The notes under the pieces are model-generated. The model worked only from the letters and a program-made list of their open reading frames with translations, was not told the origin of the DNA and made no database searches. From HRBIN16 sp049969495 (GTDB taxonomy: Bacteria; Armatimonadota; HRBIN16): 64,000 nucleotides of DNA. Below, piece after piece: positions 54,169 through 61,832 of this stretch. Each line of letters begins with the position of its first letter. Positions within the stretch are counted from its first letter, which is position 1. The DNA is taken from NCBI GenBank assembly GCA_049969495.1, contig JBMFOT010000007.1, forward strand, positions 3,287 through 67,286, given 5' to 3'. The position numbers and the translations under genes were made by a program.

Positions 54169-55004
54169 GATGCATGAACCTCCTGTAGAATCTTTCGAAT
54201 GTTATCCAGACTTCTTTGCACGCCTGCTGTGGCTTTCTCCATACCCAGATACTCCACGCTAAAGGGCCCACGAAAGCCTCCAGAAATCAGAGCCTCTATA
54301 CATCTCCGGATATCTATTTCGCCATCGCCTACCGTAGTTCCCTCATACACCTCACCCGTTACCGAGCGATAGGGATACCCCTTTTGGTAGCCCTTCCGTG
54401 CGCGGCGCATGTCGTTGAGGTGAGCCAGTTTGCACAGGTCCGCTACCGACGCGCACTCGCGCACAGGGTCCAGCCCCATCAGCAAAAAGGTGCATACATC
54501 CGCGTTGACCCCGAAAGCGGCGGAGTTTACCTGCTCGGTAACGTATCGAAACGTCTCGGCGGAGTACACTACGTCCTCATGCGGTTCCAGCACCACCGTA
54601 ATACCGGCGTTGTGTGCATAGCGTGCTGCTGAAGACACCGATTCCACCACCATCTGCAAGGCGTCTTCGTAAGCGATGCCGTTTTTGATTTTTCCCGGCA
54701 GCAACCGTACTATCTCCGCTCCAACACGCACTGCTTCCTCTATCGCTGCGTATGCCAGTTTAATCTGCTGCTGTCTGCTCTCGGGGTCCAGGTGTACGAA
54801 GTCGGTCGCGGTGTCATACGCACACACGCGAATACCGAAATCACGCAAAGAGGATAGAGGCTGTCCCGCAGACACCCAGAGGTAGTCCACCAGTTCTACG
54901 GTATCTATTCCCATCTCGTGGCATGTGGCAGCGAAGCGTTCGACATCCATCTGACGCCGCTGAAAATCCAGAGCGAAACTCCACATGCTGAGACAGAGGT
55001 TCAT
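54165..55004 (-). CDS. Sugar phosphate isomerase/epimerase (xylose isomerase-like TIM barrel)
   Basis: 279 residues starting MNLCLSMWSFALDFQRRQMD; the longer in-frame TTG start at 55058 would lie in the promoter and is rejected. AP_endonuc_2-type barrel features: GITVVLEPHE, GVNADVCTFLLMGLDP, CKLAHLNDM, VGDGEIDIRRCIEAL and GPFSVEYLGME; metal-binding Glu, Asp and His residues are present. Enzymes of this group interconvert keto sugars or inositol derivatives. With the coupled dehydrogenase it probably makes one step of a sugar or polyol pathway. Confidence 0.88.
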   Translation of the reverse strand: MNLCLSMWSFALDFQRRQMDVERFAATCHEMGIDTVELVDYLWVSAGQPLSSLRDFGIRVCAYDTATDFVHLDPESRQQQIKLAYAAIEEAVRVGAEIVRLLPGKIKNGIAYEDALQMVVESVSSAARYAHNAGITVVLEPHEDVVYSAETFRYVTEQVNSAAFGVNADVCTFLLMGLDPVRECASVADLCKLAHLNDMRRARKGYQKGYPYRSVTGEVYEGTTVGDGEIDIRRCIEALISGGFRGPFSVEYLGMEKATAGVQRSLDNIRKILQEVHAS

Positions 55005-55030
55005 CGAGGGGGTAACGTCCTCCCCTGACG

Positions 55031-55071
55031 TTGTCTGAAGGTAGTATACCTGATACAATTGCTGTCGTCAA
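55031..55071. promoter_or_regulatory. Divergent overlapping promoters between the epimerase and kinase genes
   Basis: Minus: TTGACG (55071-55066), 17 bases, TATACT (55048-55043), leading to the epimerase. Plus: TTGTCT (55031-55036), 17 bases, TACAAT (55054-55059), leading to the PfkB kinase. The two RNA polymerase sites overlap, so one bound repressor or polymerase would affect both genes. Confidence 0.55.
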
Positions 55072-55126
55072 ATGGCAACAGGAACGCCTGTATCCACCTG
55101 CGAATCGGGGATAAAAGGAGGGCAAT

Positions 55127-56104
55127 ATGCGCGTTATCACCTTTGGCGAGACGATGCTTCGGCTGTCTCCGGCGGGCTATCAACGGTTCGCGCAGGCGGA
55201 GCGGTTCGAGATAGCGGTTGCTGGCACGGAAAGCAATACCGCCGCTGTGCTGGCGCAGCTGGGTGTTTCAGTTACATGGCTCTCTCGCCTGCCTGACAAT
55301 CCGCTCGGGCGTCTGGTAGCACAGAGATTGCGCGCGCTAGGTGTGGACGTGGAGCAGGTAACATGGGACGCCGATAGCCGACTGGGGCTGTATTTTGTGG
55401 AAGCGGGCGTGACGCCTCGTCCCACGCGCGTGCTTTACGACCGCAAAGGTTCCGCCATGAGTGGGTGGAAGCGCGGCGAATGGGACTGGCGCGCTCTGCT
55501 GAAAGGTGTGAACCTGCTTCACGCTACAGGCATTACCCCTGCTCTCAGCGAAGGTTGCCTTGAAGCCACCCGCGAAGCGTTGCAAATCGCGCGGGAGATG
55601 AGCGTGCCGGTTTCGTTTGACCTGAACTACCGTTCCTTGCTCTGGTCGCCTCAGGAGGCGCGTCGGGCGCTGGAACCGCTCCTTTCGCTGGTACAGGTGC
55701 TGATAGTGTCTCCTGCCGACGCACGCACGGTGCTGGGGGTAGATGCCGAAGATACCGAAATCGCTGTACAGGTACAGCGGCGCTATAGCATTCCTGTGGT
55801 AGCCACCCCCTTGCGCGACCAGCAATCGGCGACGGCAGGAAGGCGCTACAGCGTGGTGGTGAGCGCGCAGAAGGTATGGCAATCGGCAGGTTGTCCCTTT
55901 GAGGTGGTGGACCCTATCGGTAGCGGCGATGCGTATGATGCGGGCTTTTTGTACGGCTACCTGCAAGGCGACATCGAACTGGCGATGCGTTGCGCCGACA
56001 TTCTATCCGCCCTCAAGCACACTGTGCCGGGAGATGTGTTGTTTACTTCGCCGGAGGAGCTTCGGCAACTGCTGCAGGGTATCCCCAGAGGAATCATCCG
56101 ATAA
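55127..56104 (+). CDS. PfkB-family sugar kinase, probable 2-keto-3-deoxygluconate kinase
   Basis: 325 residues from an ATG with AAGGAGGG upstream. Ribokinase fold: GGTESNTAA-like region (AVAGTESNTAAVLAQLG), RYRSTLL-like DLNYRSLLWSP, and the catalytic DPIGSGDAYDAGFLYG with Asp as base. The closing ALKHTVPGDVL is typical of KDG kinases. Such a kinase gives KDPG, which enters the Entner-Doudoroff route. The aldolase is not in the window, so the assignment to KDG is moderate. Confidence 0.85.
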   Translation: MRVITFGETMLRLSPAGYQRFAQAERFEIAVAGTESNTAAVLAQLGVSVTWLSRLPDNPLGRLVAQRLRALGVDVEQVTWDADSRLGLYFVEAGVTPRPTRVLYDRKGSAMSGWKRGEWDWRALLKGVNLLHATGITPALSEGCLEATREALQIAREMSVPVSFDLNYRSLLWSPQEARRALEPLLSLVQVLIVSPADARTVLGVDAEDTEIAVQVQRRYSIPVVATPLRDQQSATAGRRYSVVVSAQKVWQSAGCPFEVVDPIGSGDAYDAGFLYGYLQGDIELAMRCADILSALKHTVPGDVLFTSPEELRQLLQGIPRGIIR

Positions 56105-56139
56105 CACGAGCGGATACAGCGCGTCTATCCGCCAAAGTG

Positions 56140-56166
56140 CAGGGGCACGGCAGTGCCGTGCCCCTG
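56140..56166. terminator. Strong perfect hairpin between convergent genes
   Basis: CAGGGGCACGGCA-G-TGCCGTGCCCCTG: 13-base perfect arms around one base. It lies 36 bases after the kinase stop and four bases before the fucI stop region, so it can act as a bidirectional terminator, although without a long T-run. The string resembles GC-rich repeats common in related metagenomic genomes, so it could also be a dispersed repeat. Confidence 0.55.
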
Positions 56167-56170
56167 ATTA

Positions 56171-57973
56171 CTACCCGTACAGCGGTCCGAACGTCTGGCA
56201 GGCGCGGTAGTCTGCCGCTTCGGCGTCGGAAGTGCCGAACAACCCCCAGGCGTGTGGGCGGAAGATGCGTTCAGGGGGTACGTTGTGCATGGCCACCGGA
56301 ATACGCAAAGCCGATGCCAGTGTAATCAGCTCCGCGCCGATGTGTCCGTAGCTCAGCGTGCCGTGATTCGCCGCCCAGTGTGCCATCACCGTGTACGCGT
56401 CGCGGAACGCCCCTTGCCCCGTGACATTCGGCACGAACCAGGTGGTCGGCCAGGTGGGGTTGGTGCGCTCATCCAGAACGGTATGCACCTCGTCCGGCAG
56501 TTCGATGGTGTACCCTTCCGCAATCTGCAGCACCGGTCCCAGCCCATGTACCAACCCCAGGCGGAACATGGTCGCGGGCATTCCGCCGCGGGTACGGAAG
56601 CGGGTAGACCATCCGCCGCCCCGGAAGTACTCCAGCATCGCACAGTGCCATGTGGTGGCTTGCAGGCAGCGGTCTACCTCCTCGGAGGTCACGTCCCACC
56701 ATGGCTTGATAGCGGGCTTGCCGTCTATCTCCTGCTGTCCGGTACCGTCCAGCGCAGCGGGTCCGGAGTTGATGAGGTGGATGAATCCGCCCTCTGCCAT
56801 ACCTGTCGGTGTCCAGCCGGTCACGCGCTTGACAGCATCCGGGCTCCAGTAGGTGCGCACATCGGCAAAGATTTGCGCCGTGCCCGTCAGCAGGTGTCCC
56901 CACAACATGCAGATGCCGTTGAGATGGTCGTTCTCGGTAGCAAGGATGTAAGGCTGACGGACGCCGTTCCAGTCAAATGACGAGTTCAGGATCGCCTCCA
57001 TGAAGTCGCCGTTAGGCAGGTGGTCGGTCCACTGGCGCTGTCCCTGGAAGCCTCCGGCGATGCCGTTGAAGCCCAACGCCTCCTCCTCGTAGCCGAGTTG
57101 AGCCAGCCTGGGGTTGCCCACCATCAGGTCGCGGGCGATCAATGCCATCTTCACGCTGATTTCCCATGCGCGGTCCTTTTCAGCACGGCTCATCTGCTTG
57201 TCGGGCGGGTTGTAGTCTTTGCCCTCTTTGCAGTATTCCTTCACCCACGCCATTGCACGGCGGAACTCCTCCTGGTCGTAGATTCCGCGCTCCATGCGTC
57301 GCACAAACTCCACCATGTCGACGGTCATGACACTCATGCCCAGATAGCGCTGCAGGAAGTGCTGGTCTACCAGCGATCCCGCGATACCCATTGACACGTT
57401 GCCCATCGAGACGTACGTCTTGCCTCGCATGGTAGCGACCGCCAGCCCCGCTTTGGCAAAGCGCAGCAGCTTCTCTTTTACGTCGTCAGGGATGGAGGTA
57501 TCGGTGGCATCCTGTACGTCGCGCCCGTAGATGCTGAAAGCGGGCAAGCCTTTTTGTGCGTGTGCAGCCATCACCGCCGCCAGATAGACTGCGCCCGGGC
57601 GCTCCGTGCCGTTAAATCCCCATACCGCTTTGGGGCGATAGGGGTCAAAGTCCATCGTTTCATAGCCGTAGCACCAGCAGGGTGTGACGGTGATGCTGAC
57701 GCCAACGCCCTCTCTCTGGAACTTCTGTTCGCAGGCGGCGTTCTCTGCCAGACCGCCGATGCAGGTATCGGCGATCACGCATTCCACAGGCAAACCGCAC
57801 GCATGGCGCAGGTTTTCTGTAAGCAGTTTGGCGACCGACTGCGCCATCGCCATCGTTTGCCCTTCCAGACTTTCGCGGACGCCCTGTCGCCTTCCGTCGA
57901 TAGTGGGACGAATGCCGATTTTGGGCAGGTCGCCCTTCAGCCGATTGACAGGCGGGTTCTTCGGATGTGCCAT
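56171..57973 (-). CDS. fucI: L-fucose isomerase
   Basis: 600 residues, matching FucI in length and motifs: GIRPTIDGRRQGVRESLEGQTM at the start, CVIADTCIGGLAENAACEQKF, AVWGFNGTERPGAVYLAAVMAAHAQ, GKTYVSMGNVSMGIAGS, ATENDHLNGICMLWGHLLTG and NHGTLSYGHIGAELITLASALRIPV near the end. It interconverts L-fucose and L-fuculose, or related aldoses, with Mn. Start: ATG with GAGGAGGG upstream. The LacI regulator ends 89 bases upstream on the same strand, so it may control this gene. Fuculokinase and aldolase genes are absent here. Confidence 0.95.
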   Translation of the reverse strand: MAHPKNPPVNRLKGDLPKIGIRPTIDGRRQGVRESLEGQTMAMAQSVAKLLTENLRHACGLPVECVIADTCIGGLAENAACEQKFQREGVGVSITVTPCWCYGYETMDFDPYRPKAVWGFNGTERPGAVYLAAVMAAHAQKGLPAFSIYGRDVQDATDTSIPDDVKEKLLRFAKAGLAVATMRGKTYVSMGNVSMGIAGSLVDQHFLQRYLGMSVMTVDMVEFVRRMERGIYDQEEFRRAMAWVKEYCKEGKDYNPPDKQMSRAEKDRAWEISVKMALIARDLMVGNPRLAQLGYEEEALGFNGIAGGFQGQRQWTDHLPNGDFMEAILNSSFDWNGVRQPYILATENDHLNGICMLWGHLLTGTAQIFADVRTYWSPDAVKRVTGWTPTGMAEGGFIHLINSGPAALDGTGQQEIDGKPAIKPWWDVTSEEVDRCLQATTWHCAMLEYFRGGGWSTRFRTRGGMPATMFRLGLVHGLGPVLQIAEGYTIELPDEVHTVLDERTNPTWPTTWFVPNVTGQGAFRDAYTVMAHWAANHGTLSYGHIGAELITLASALRIPVAMHNVPPERIFRPHAWGLFGTSDAEAADYRACQTFGPLYG

Positions 57974-58062
57974 GGGTTATCCCTCCTCGATGAGGTGAGT
58001 TCTCGAAGCGTTCTGATTAGCGATTCGGGGCAGGGCAGGGGGAGTCCTTTTCCCCGGTGCCG

Positions 58063-59100
58063 TTACTTCGGCGGGGCAACGCTCTGGCGAACGACCATTT
58101 CGGCAGGGAACAGCACGATTTCACGCACTCGCTTGCCCGTCTCAATCTGATTTATCAGTAACTCTGCAGCTTTCACTCCAATTTGACGTGTTGGCTGGCG
58201 CATGGTGGTCAGCGGAGGTGTTACCCACTGTGCGGTATCGATATCGTCAAAGCCCATGAGGGAAATATCTTCGGGAACGCGCAGCCCCTTTTGATAGATA
58301 GATTCCAGAGCTCCCATCGCCATCCAGTCGTTGCCGCACACAACTGCCGTCAACTCCGGAGCCTCGCTGAGCAGCTGTTCCATCGCCTCTTTACCGGAGG
58401 GGGGCGTGTAGAATCCTTCCACTACCCAGCTTGGCTTCACCTCGATACCTGCATCCTGCATTGCCTGACGGTATGCCTGCAGTCGCCTCTTTGCACTCCA
58501 TTGCGTTTGCGGGCCGGCGATGTGCCCGATATGCCGATGTCCCAGATCAATCAGCCAGCATACTGCCTGGTAAATCGCCGAGGTATCGTCTACATCCACG
58601 CAGGATAAGGGTATATCGGGCAGGGTGCTGCCCACGACCACCGCAGGTATGTTTGCCTGCCGTGCCCATTGTAATGCGGCGCTATGTGTGCGAGGCGCCA
58701 CCAGCACCACGCCGTCTACCGAGCCATCGTCCACGTGTGCCAGGAAGCTATCAGGGCGCTGTTGATACAACATGCTGACTATCTTAATGGGATAGTTACG
58801 CGGCACGGTATATTCCAGAATGCCTTCCAGCACCGACATCACGTACGGGTCCAGCACCAGCTCCTTTCGCTCTTCCAGAATTACCCCAATGGTATCTGTG
58901 CGCTGGCGGATCAGACTACGTGCCACCGAGCTAGGACGATAGCCCAGCTCGCGCACCGCCTGCCATACGCGCTCTGCGGTCTCCGGAGAATAGAGATGGC
59001 TTTTGTTCTGCAGCACGTTAGAGACCGTAGCGACCGATACCCCGCTACGTGCGGCAACCTCCTTAATAGTGCATCGCTTGCGCTGGACGGACATCCTCAT
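58063..59100 (-). CDS. LacI-family transcriptional regulator
   Basis: 345 residues. The helix-turn-helix is CTIKEVAARSGVSVATVSNVLQNKSHLYSPETAERVWQAVRELGYRPS; a periplasmic-binding-protein-like sensor domain (about 60-340) contains DGVVLVAPRT, CVDVDDTSAIYQAV, RHIGHIAGP and VVCGNDWMAMGALESIYQKG. Start at 59100, or possibly the ATG at 59094. Its own promoter and a LacI-type operator lie just upstream, so it is probably autoregulated. The downstream gene fucI and the nearby sugar genes are likely targets. Confidence 0.94.
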   Translation of the reverse strand: MRMSVQRKRCTIKEVAARSGVSVATVSNVLQNKSHLYSPETAERVWQAVRELGYRPSSVARSLIRQRTDTIGVILEERKELVLDPYVMSVLEGILEYTVPRNYPIKIVSMLYQQRPDSFLAHVDDGSVDGVVLVAPRTHSAALQWARQANIPAVVVGSTLPDIPLSCVDVDDTSAIYQAVCWLIDLGHRHIGHIAGPQTQWSAKRRLQAYRQAMQDAGIEVKPSWVVEGFYTPPSGKEAMEQLLSEAPELTAVVCGNDWMAMGALESIYQKGLRVPEDISLMGFDDIDTAQWVTPPLTTMRQPTRQIGVKAAELLINQIETGKRVREIVLFPAEMVVRQSVAPPK

Positions 59101-59109
59101 TCCCTTCCA

Positions 59110-59121
59110 TTAATCGTTTAA
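59110..59121. promoter_or_regulatory. LacI-type operator overlapping the regulator's transcription start
   Basis: TTAATCGTTTAA is palindromic in 10 of 12 positions with a central CG and matches the AANCGNTT core of LacI-family sites. It lies about 4-15 bases downstream of the probable start site, where a bound repressor would stop transcription. Confidence 0.55.
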
Positions 59122-59131
59122 GCACACTGTC

Positions 59132-59160
59132 ATTGTAACAAACCTGTTCAGGGATGTCAA
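59132..59160 (-). promoter_or_regulatory. Promoter of the LacI-family gene
   Basis: Minus strand: TTGACA (59160-59155), 17 bases, TACAAT (59137-59132). Five bases after it begins the stop codon of the CorC-like gene, so the regulator has its own promoter. Confidence 0.65.
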
Positions 59161-59164
59161 GCAT

Positions 59165-60667
59165 CTAAAGAGTGCTCTCCTGAGGCTCCTCTGCCTCCTC
59201 TTCCTCTACCTCCGTCGGAGTGACCTCGATGCGCAGCTTGCGAATGCGTCTGCCGTCTGCTTCCTCCACCACGAAATTGGCGCGACCGTAGGCAATCTGC
59301 TCACCCGCCTGTGCGGGTCTACCAAACAGCCCGAACACGAACCCGCCAATGGTATCGTATTCGTCGGTGGGCAGATGCAGACCTGTCTTATCGTTCACGT
59401 CGTCCACCGGCGTGCGTCCGTCGGCGCGGTAGGTATGGTTATCCAGCTGCTCAAACGGCGTCTCCTCCGTATCGTACTCATCGTGGATTTCGCCGACCAA
59501 CTCTTCTAGGATGTCCTCCAGCGTGACCAGCCCCGAGGTGCCACCGTACTCGTCGCGCACGATGGCAATCTGTGTCTTCTTCGCCCGGAACTCGCGCATC
59601 AGCTCGTCGACCTTCTTGGTCTCCGGGATGAAATACGGTGGGCGCATCACTTTGCGCAGGTCAAAGGGCTCCAGATGTGGGTAGAGCCTCAGCAGGTCCT
59701 TAGCATAAACGACGCCGATAATGTTATCTACCGTGCCCTCATAAACGGGGATACGCGAATGTCCCGTATTGCGGATAATGTCCAGCACCTCTTGCAAGGA
59801 GGCTTCTACCGGCACGCAGTGCATATCGATGCGCGGCGTCATCACCTTGCGCACGATAGTGTCAGGGAACTCCAGCACGGACTGAATCATCTCGCGCTCT
59901 TCTTCCTCAATCACTCCCTGTTCCTCACCGGCGTCCACCAGACTGATAATCTCTTCGGGAGTGAGCACGCGCGGGGAGAAGTCTACCCGTACCTTCAAAG
60001 GCTTCACCATCGCGTTGCTAAGCGCGATCACCGTCACCACCAGAGGCGACAAAAGCCACGTGCAGACCCATAGCGGACGCGCCAGGCGCAACGCCACTTT
60101 TTCGGCATACTTCTCGGCGATGGTGCGAGGTACGAGGGTGCCCGCTATCAGCGCCAGCAAGCCCGTCAGCACGGTGACAAGAAACACTGCTACCGGTTCC
60201 GAGTGCCTTTGCCACCAATCAGCCTCTGAGAGAAGCCGGAGGAGCAGGGCAGCTCCTCGAGACAGACCCGTTGCCGCCACCGCCGCTGCCAGAAAACTGC
60301 TCAGCACCATACCGATTTGCGCGGTGGCGATGGATCGGTCGGGGGCGGCAAGTAGTCTCTCCACCAGCCGCGCATTGGGCACGCCTTCCTCTACTAGGTC
60401 ACGCACCCGCGGACCGTGCATCGCGCGCAGCGCACTGTCCACCATCGCAAAGAAGGCGGTCGCCAGTATCAGCACCACCACCCACAGTAGGTCGCGCAGG
60501 TAATGCGTTTGTTCGGTGGTCTGTTCCGTTGAAGAGGTTCCCTGTGCATACAGGGCGCCAGCCACCAGCAATATCAGCCATACCCAGCGATAAGGTTGGG
60601 GACTGGGACTATCGGACTCTTCTTTCTGTGTTGTCAAGGTTGTTCTTGCGCCTCCTTCCTCGTTCAT
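59165..60667 (-). CDS. CNNM/CorC-family transporter-like protein (CBS pair)
   Basis: 500 residues. An N-terminal membrane part contains a CNNM (DUF21) domain (about 75-265). Two CBS domains follow (VMTPRIDMHCVPVEASLQEVLDIIRNTGHSRIPVYEG; KVMRPPYFIPETKKVDELM), then GLVTLEDILEELVGEIHDEYD and the CorC_HlyC domain (YDTIGGFVFGLFGRPAQAGEQIAYG). The tail is acidic. The family has been linked to Mg/Co efflux or membrane stress. The ATG overlaps the dgkA stop (ATGA). Confidence 0.92.
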   Translation of the reverse strand: MNEEGGARTTLTTQKEESDSPSPQPYRWVWLILLVAGALYAQGTSSTEQTTEQTHYLRDLLWVVVLILATAFFAMVDSALRAMHGPRVRDLVEEGVPNARLVERLLAAPDRSIATAQIGMVLSSFLAAAVAATGLSRGAALLLRLLSEADWWQRHSEPVAVFLVTVLTGLLALIAGTLVPRTIAEKYAEKVALRLARPLWVCTWLLSPLVVTVIALSNAMVKPLKVRVDFSPRVLTPEEIISLVDAGEEQGVIEEEEREMIQSVLEFPDTIVRKVMTPRIDMHCVPVEASLQEVLDIIRNTGHSRIPVYEGTVDNIIGVVYAKDLLRLYPHLEPFDLRKVMRPPYFIPETKKVDELMREFRAKKTQIAIVRDEYGGTSGLVTLEDILEELVGEIHDEYDTEETPFEQLDNHTYRADGRTPVDDVNDKTGLHLPTDEYDTIGGFVFGLFGRPAQAGEQIAYGRANFVVEEADGRRIRKLRIEVTPTEVEEEEAEEPQESTL

Positions 60668-61365
60668 GCCAGCCAGTAGATGGCTCCCGCTAGCAGCACC
60701 GCCACCAGCGCACCCAGCAGCACCTCCTGCAGGCTATGGATGCGCCCTTCCACCCGGCTCTGGGCAATGAGCGCCGCCATGCTCAGCGCGAGTATCGCCA
60801 TCAACAGGTTATTGGAGAGGAAGATAATGGTCATTGCCATGAAGAAACCCAGCGCACTGTGACCGCTGATAATGCCCCCATGCAGTAACGAGCCTTTGCG
60901 TCCGAATACTTTGCCCAGAATAATAATCAACAATAGCAACACCGTGCCCACCACCAGCGTCACCATCGGCTCCGGTTTGTGCTCTTGCAGGTTCAGGCGG
61001 ATTTCGTCCAGATGCTGTTCGGTCAGGAAGAGCAGAAAACCCACCACAATGGCGTTCACGGTAGTGACCAGCACCGCCCCTGCCGCGATGTCCTTTGCCA
61101 GTTTCGCCAGCGGATGATAGGTATCGGTAATCAGGTCGACGATGGCTTCCACTGCGGTATTGAACATCTCCGCCACCAGCACCATCGACACGGTGAATAG
61201 CAGGATCACCATCTCGGTCTTATCCAGCCGGAACAACAGCCCCACCAGAAGCACCAGCACCACGCTGAAAAAGTGAAAGCGCATGTGCTTCTGCGTGCGG
61301 AAGGTGTAGATGATGCCCTCGACGGCGTAACGGAAGCTATCCAGCGGGTTCTTGGCAATTCTCAT
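60664..61365 (-). CDS. dgkA: Diacylglycerol/undecaprenol kinase fused to a PAP2-like domain
   Basis: 233 residues. The DgkA domain (1-125) has FRYAVEGIIYTFRTQKHMRFH and the family signature AEMFNTAVEAIVDLITDTYHPLAKLAKDIAAGAVLV. A helical linker leads to a C-terminal domain with GGIISGHSALGFFMAM and AQSRVEGRIHSLQEVLLGA, similar to PAP2 phosphatases; the final conserved Asp is Glu here. DgkA phosphorylates undecaprenol or diacylglycerol in the membrane. It overlaps ybeY (ATGA at 61362-61365). Confidence 0.92.
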   Translation of the reverse strand: MRIAKNPLDSFRYAVEGIIYTFRTQKHMRFHFFSVVLVLLVGLLFRLDKTEMVILLFTVSMVLVAEMFNTAVEAIVDLITDTYHPLAKLAKDIAAGAVLVTTVNAIVVGFLLFLTEQHLDEIRLNLQEHKPEPMVTLVVGTVLLLLIIILGKVFGRKGSLLHGGIISGHSALGFFMAMTIIFLSNNLLMAILALSMAALIAQSRVEGRIHSLQEVLLGALVAVLLAGAIYWLA

Positions 61366-61832
61366 ACGGTATCACGCCCCGGTTGGGTGGCTTGTACCAC
61401 TGCCCAGCCTCGCCGATACATCTGCTCGTAGCCCTCTTGGCTTTCGTCCTCGTAGCCCAGCAGATGCAGCACCCCATGCACCGCCAGAAAGGCCACTTCC
61501 TCCTCCAGCGTGCGTCCTCCTGCCTGTGCCTGGCGCAAGGCGGTCGGCACCGAAATGTATACCTCGCCCAGCGGCGGCTCGTCCTCCAGCGTGGAGAGGT
61601 CCACCTGTGTCTCCTGCGCGGACGCCTCACGCAGGGAGAAAGAGAGCACATCTGTCGGCTCGTCCTTGCCGCGATAGGTGCGGTTCAGCGAGCGAATCTG
61701 TTCGTCATCTGTTAACACGATGCTGACGTCCCCCTTACTCCAGCCTTCCTGGCGCAGTAAGAGGCGTATCGCTCGGCGCATCCACGAGCGATTCAGACGG
61801 TGTGGCTGTCGGTTCGTGATCGTAATGCGCAT
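61362..61832 (-). CDS. ybeY: Endoribonuclease YbeY (16S rRNA maturation)
   Basis: 156 residues. LNRTYRGKDEPTDVLSFSL and HGVLHLLGYEDESQEGYEQM identify YbeY, a zinc endoribonuclease that matures the 3' end of 16S rRNA. The usual third His ligand (HxxxHxxGYDH) is replaced: the motif reads GYED. Its start codon lies 98 bases inside the pgpH gene in another frame. It belongs to the pgpH-ybeY-dgkA order common in many phyla. Confidence 0.93.
   Translation of the reverse strand: MRITITNRQPHRLNRSWMRRAIRLLLRQEGWSKGDVSIVLTDDEQIRSLNRTYRGKDEPTDVLSFSLREASAQETQVDLSTLEDEPPLGEVYISVPTALRQAQAGGRTLEEEVAFLAVHGVLHLLGYEDESQEGYEQMYRRGWAVVQATQPGRDTV

Noticed and set aside
55005..55058. Longer start (TTG at 55058) for the epimerase
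   Set aside because: It lies within the promoter, upstream of the predicted transcript start.
58004..58012. GAAGCGTTC as a LacI operator for fucI
   Set aside because: It matches only part of the core and is odd-centred; noted but too weak to list as a feature.
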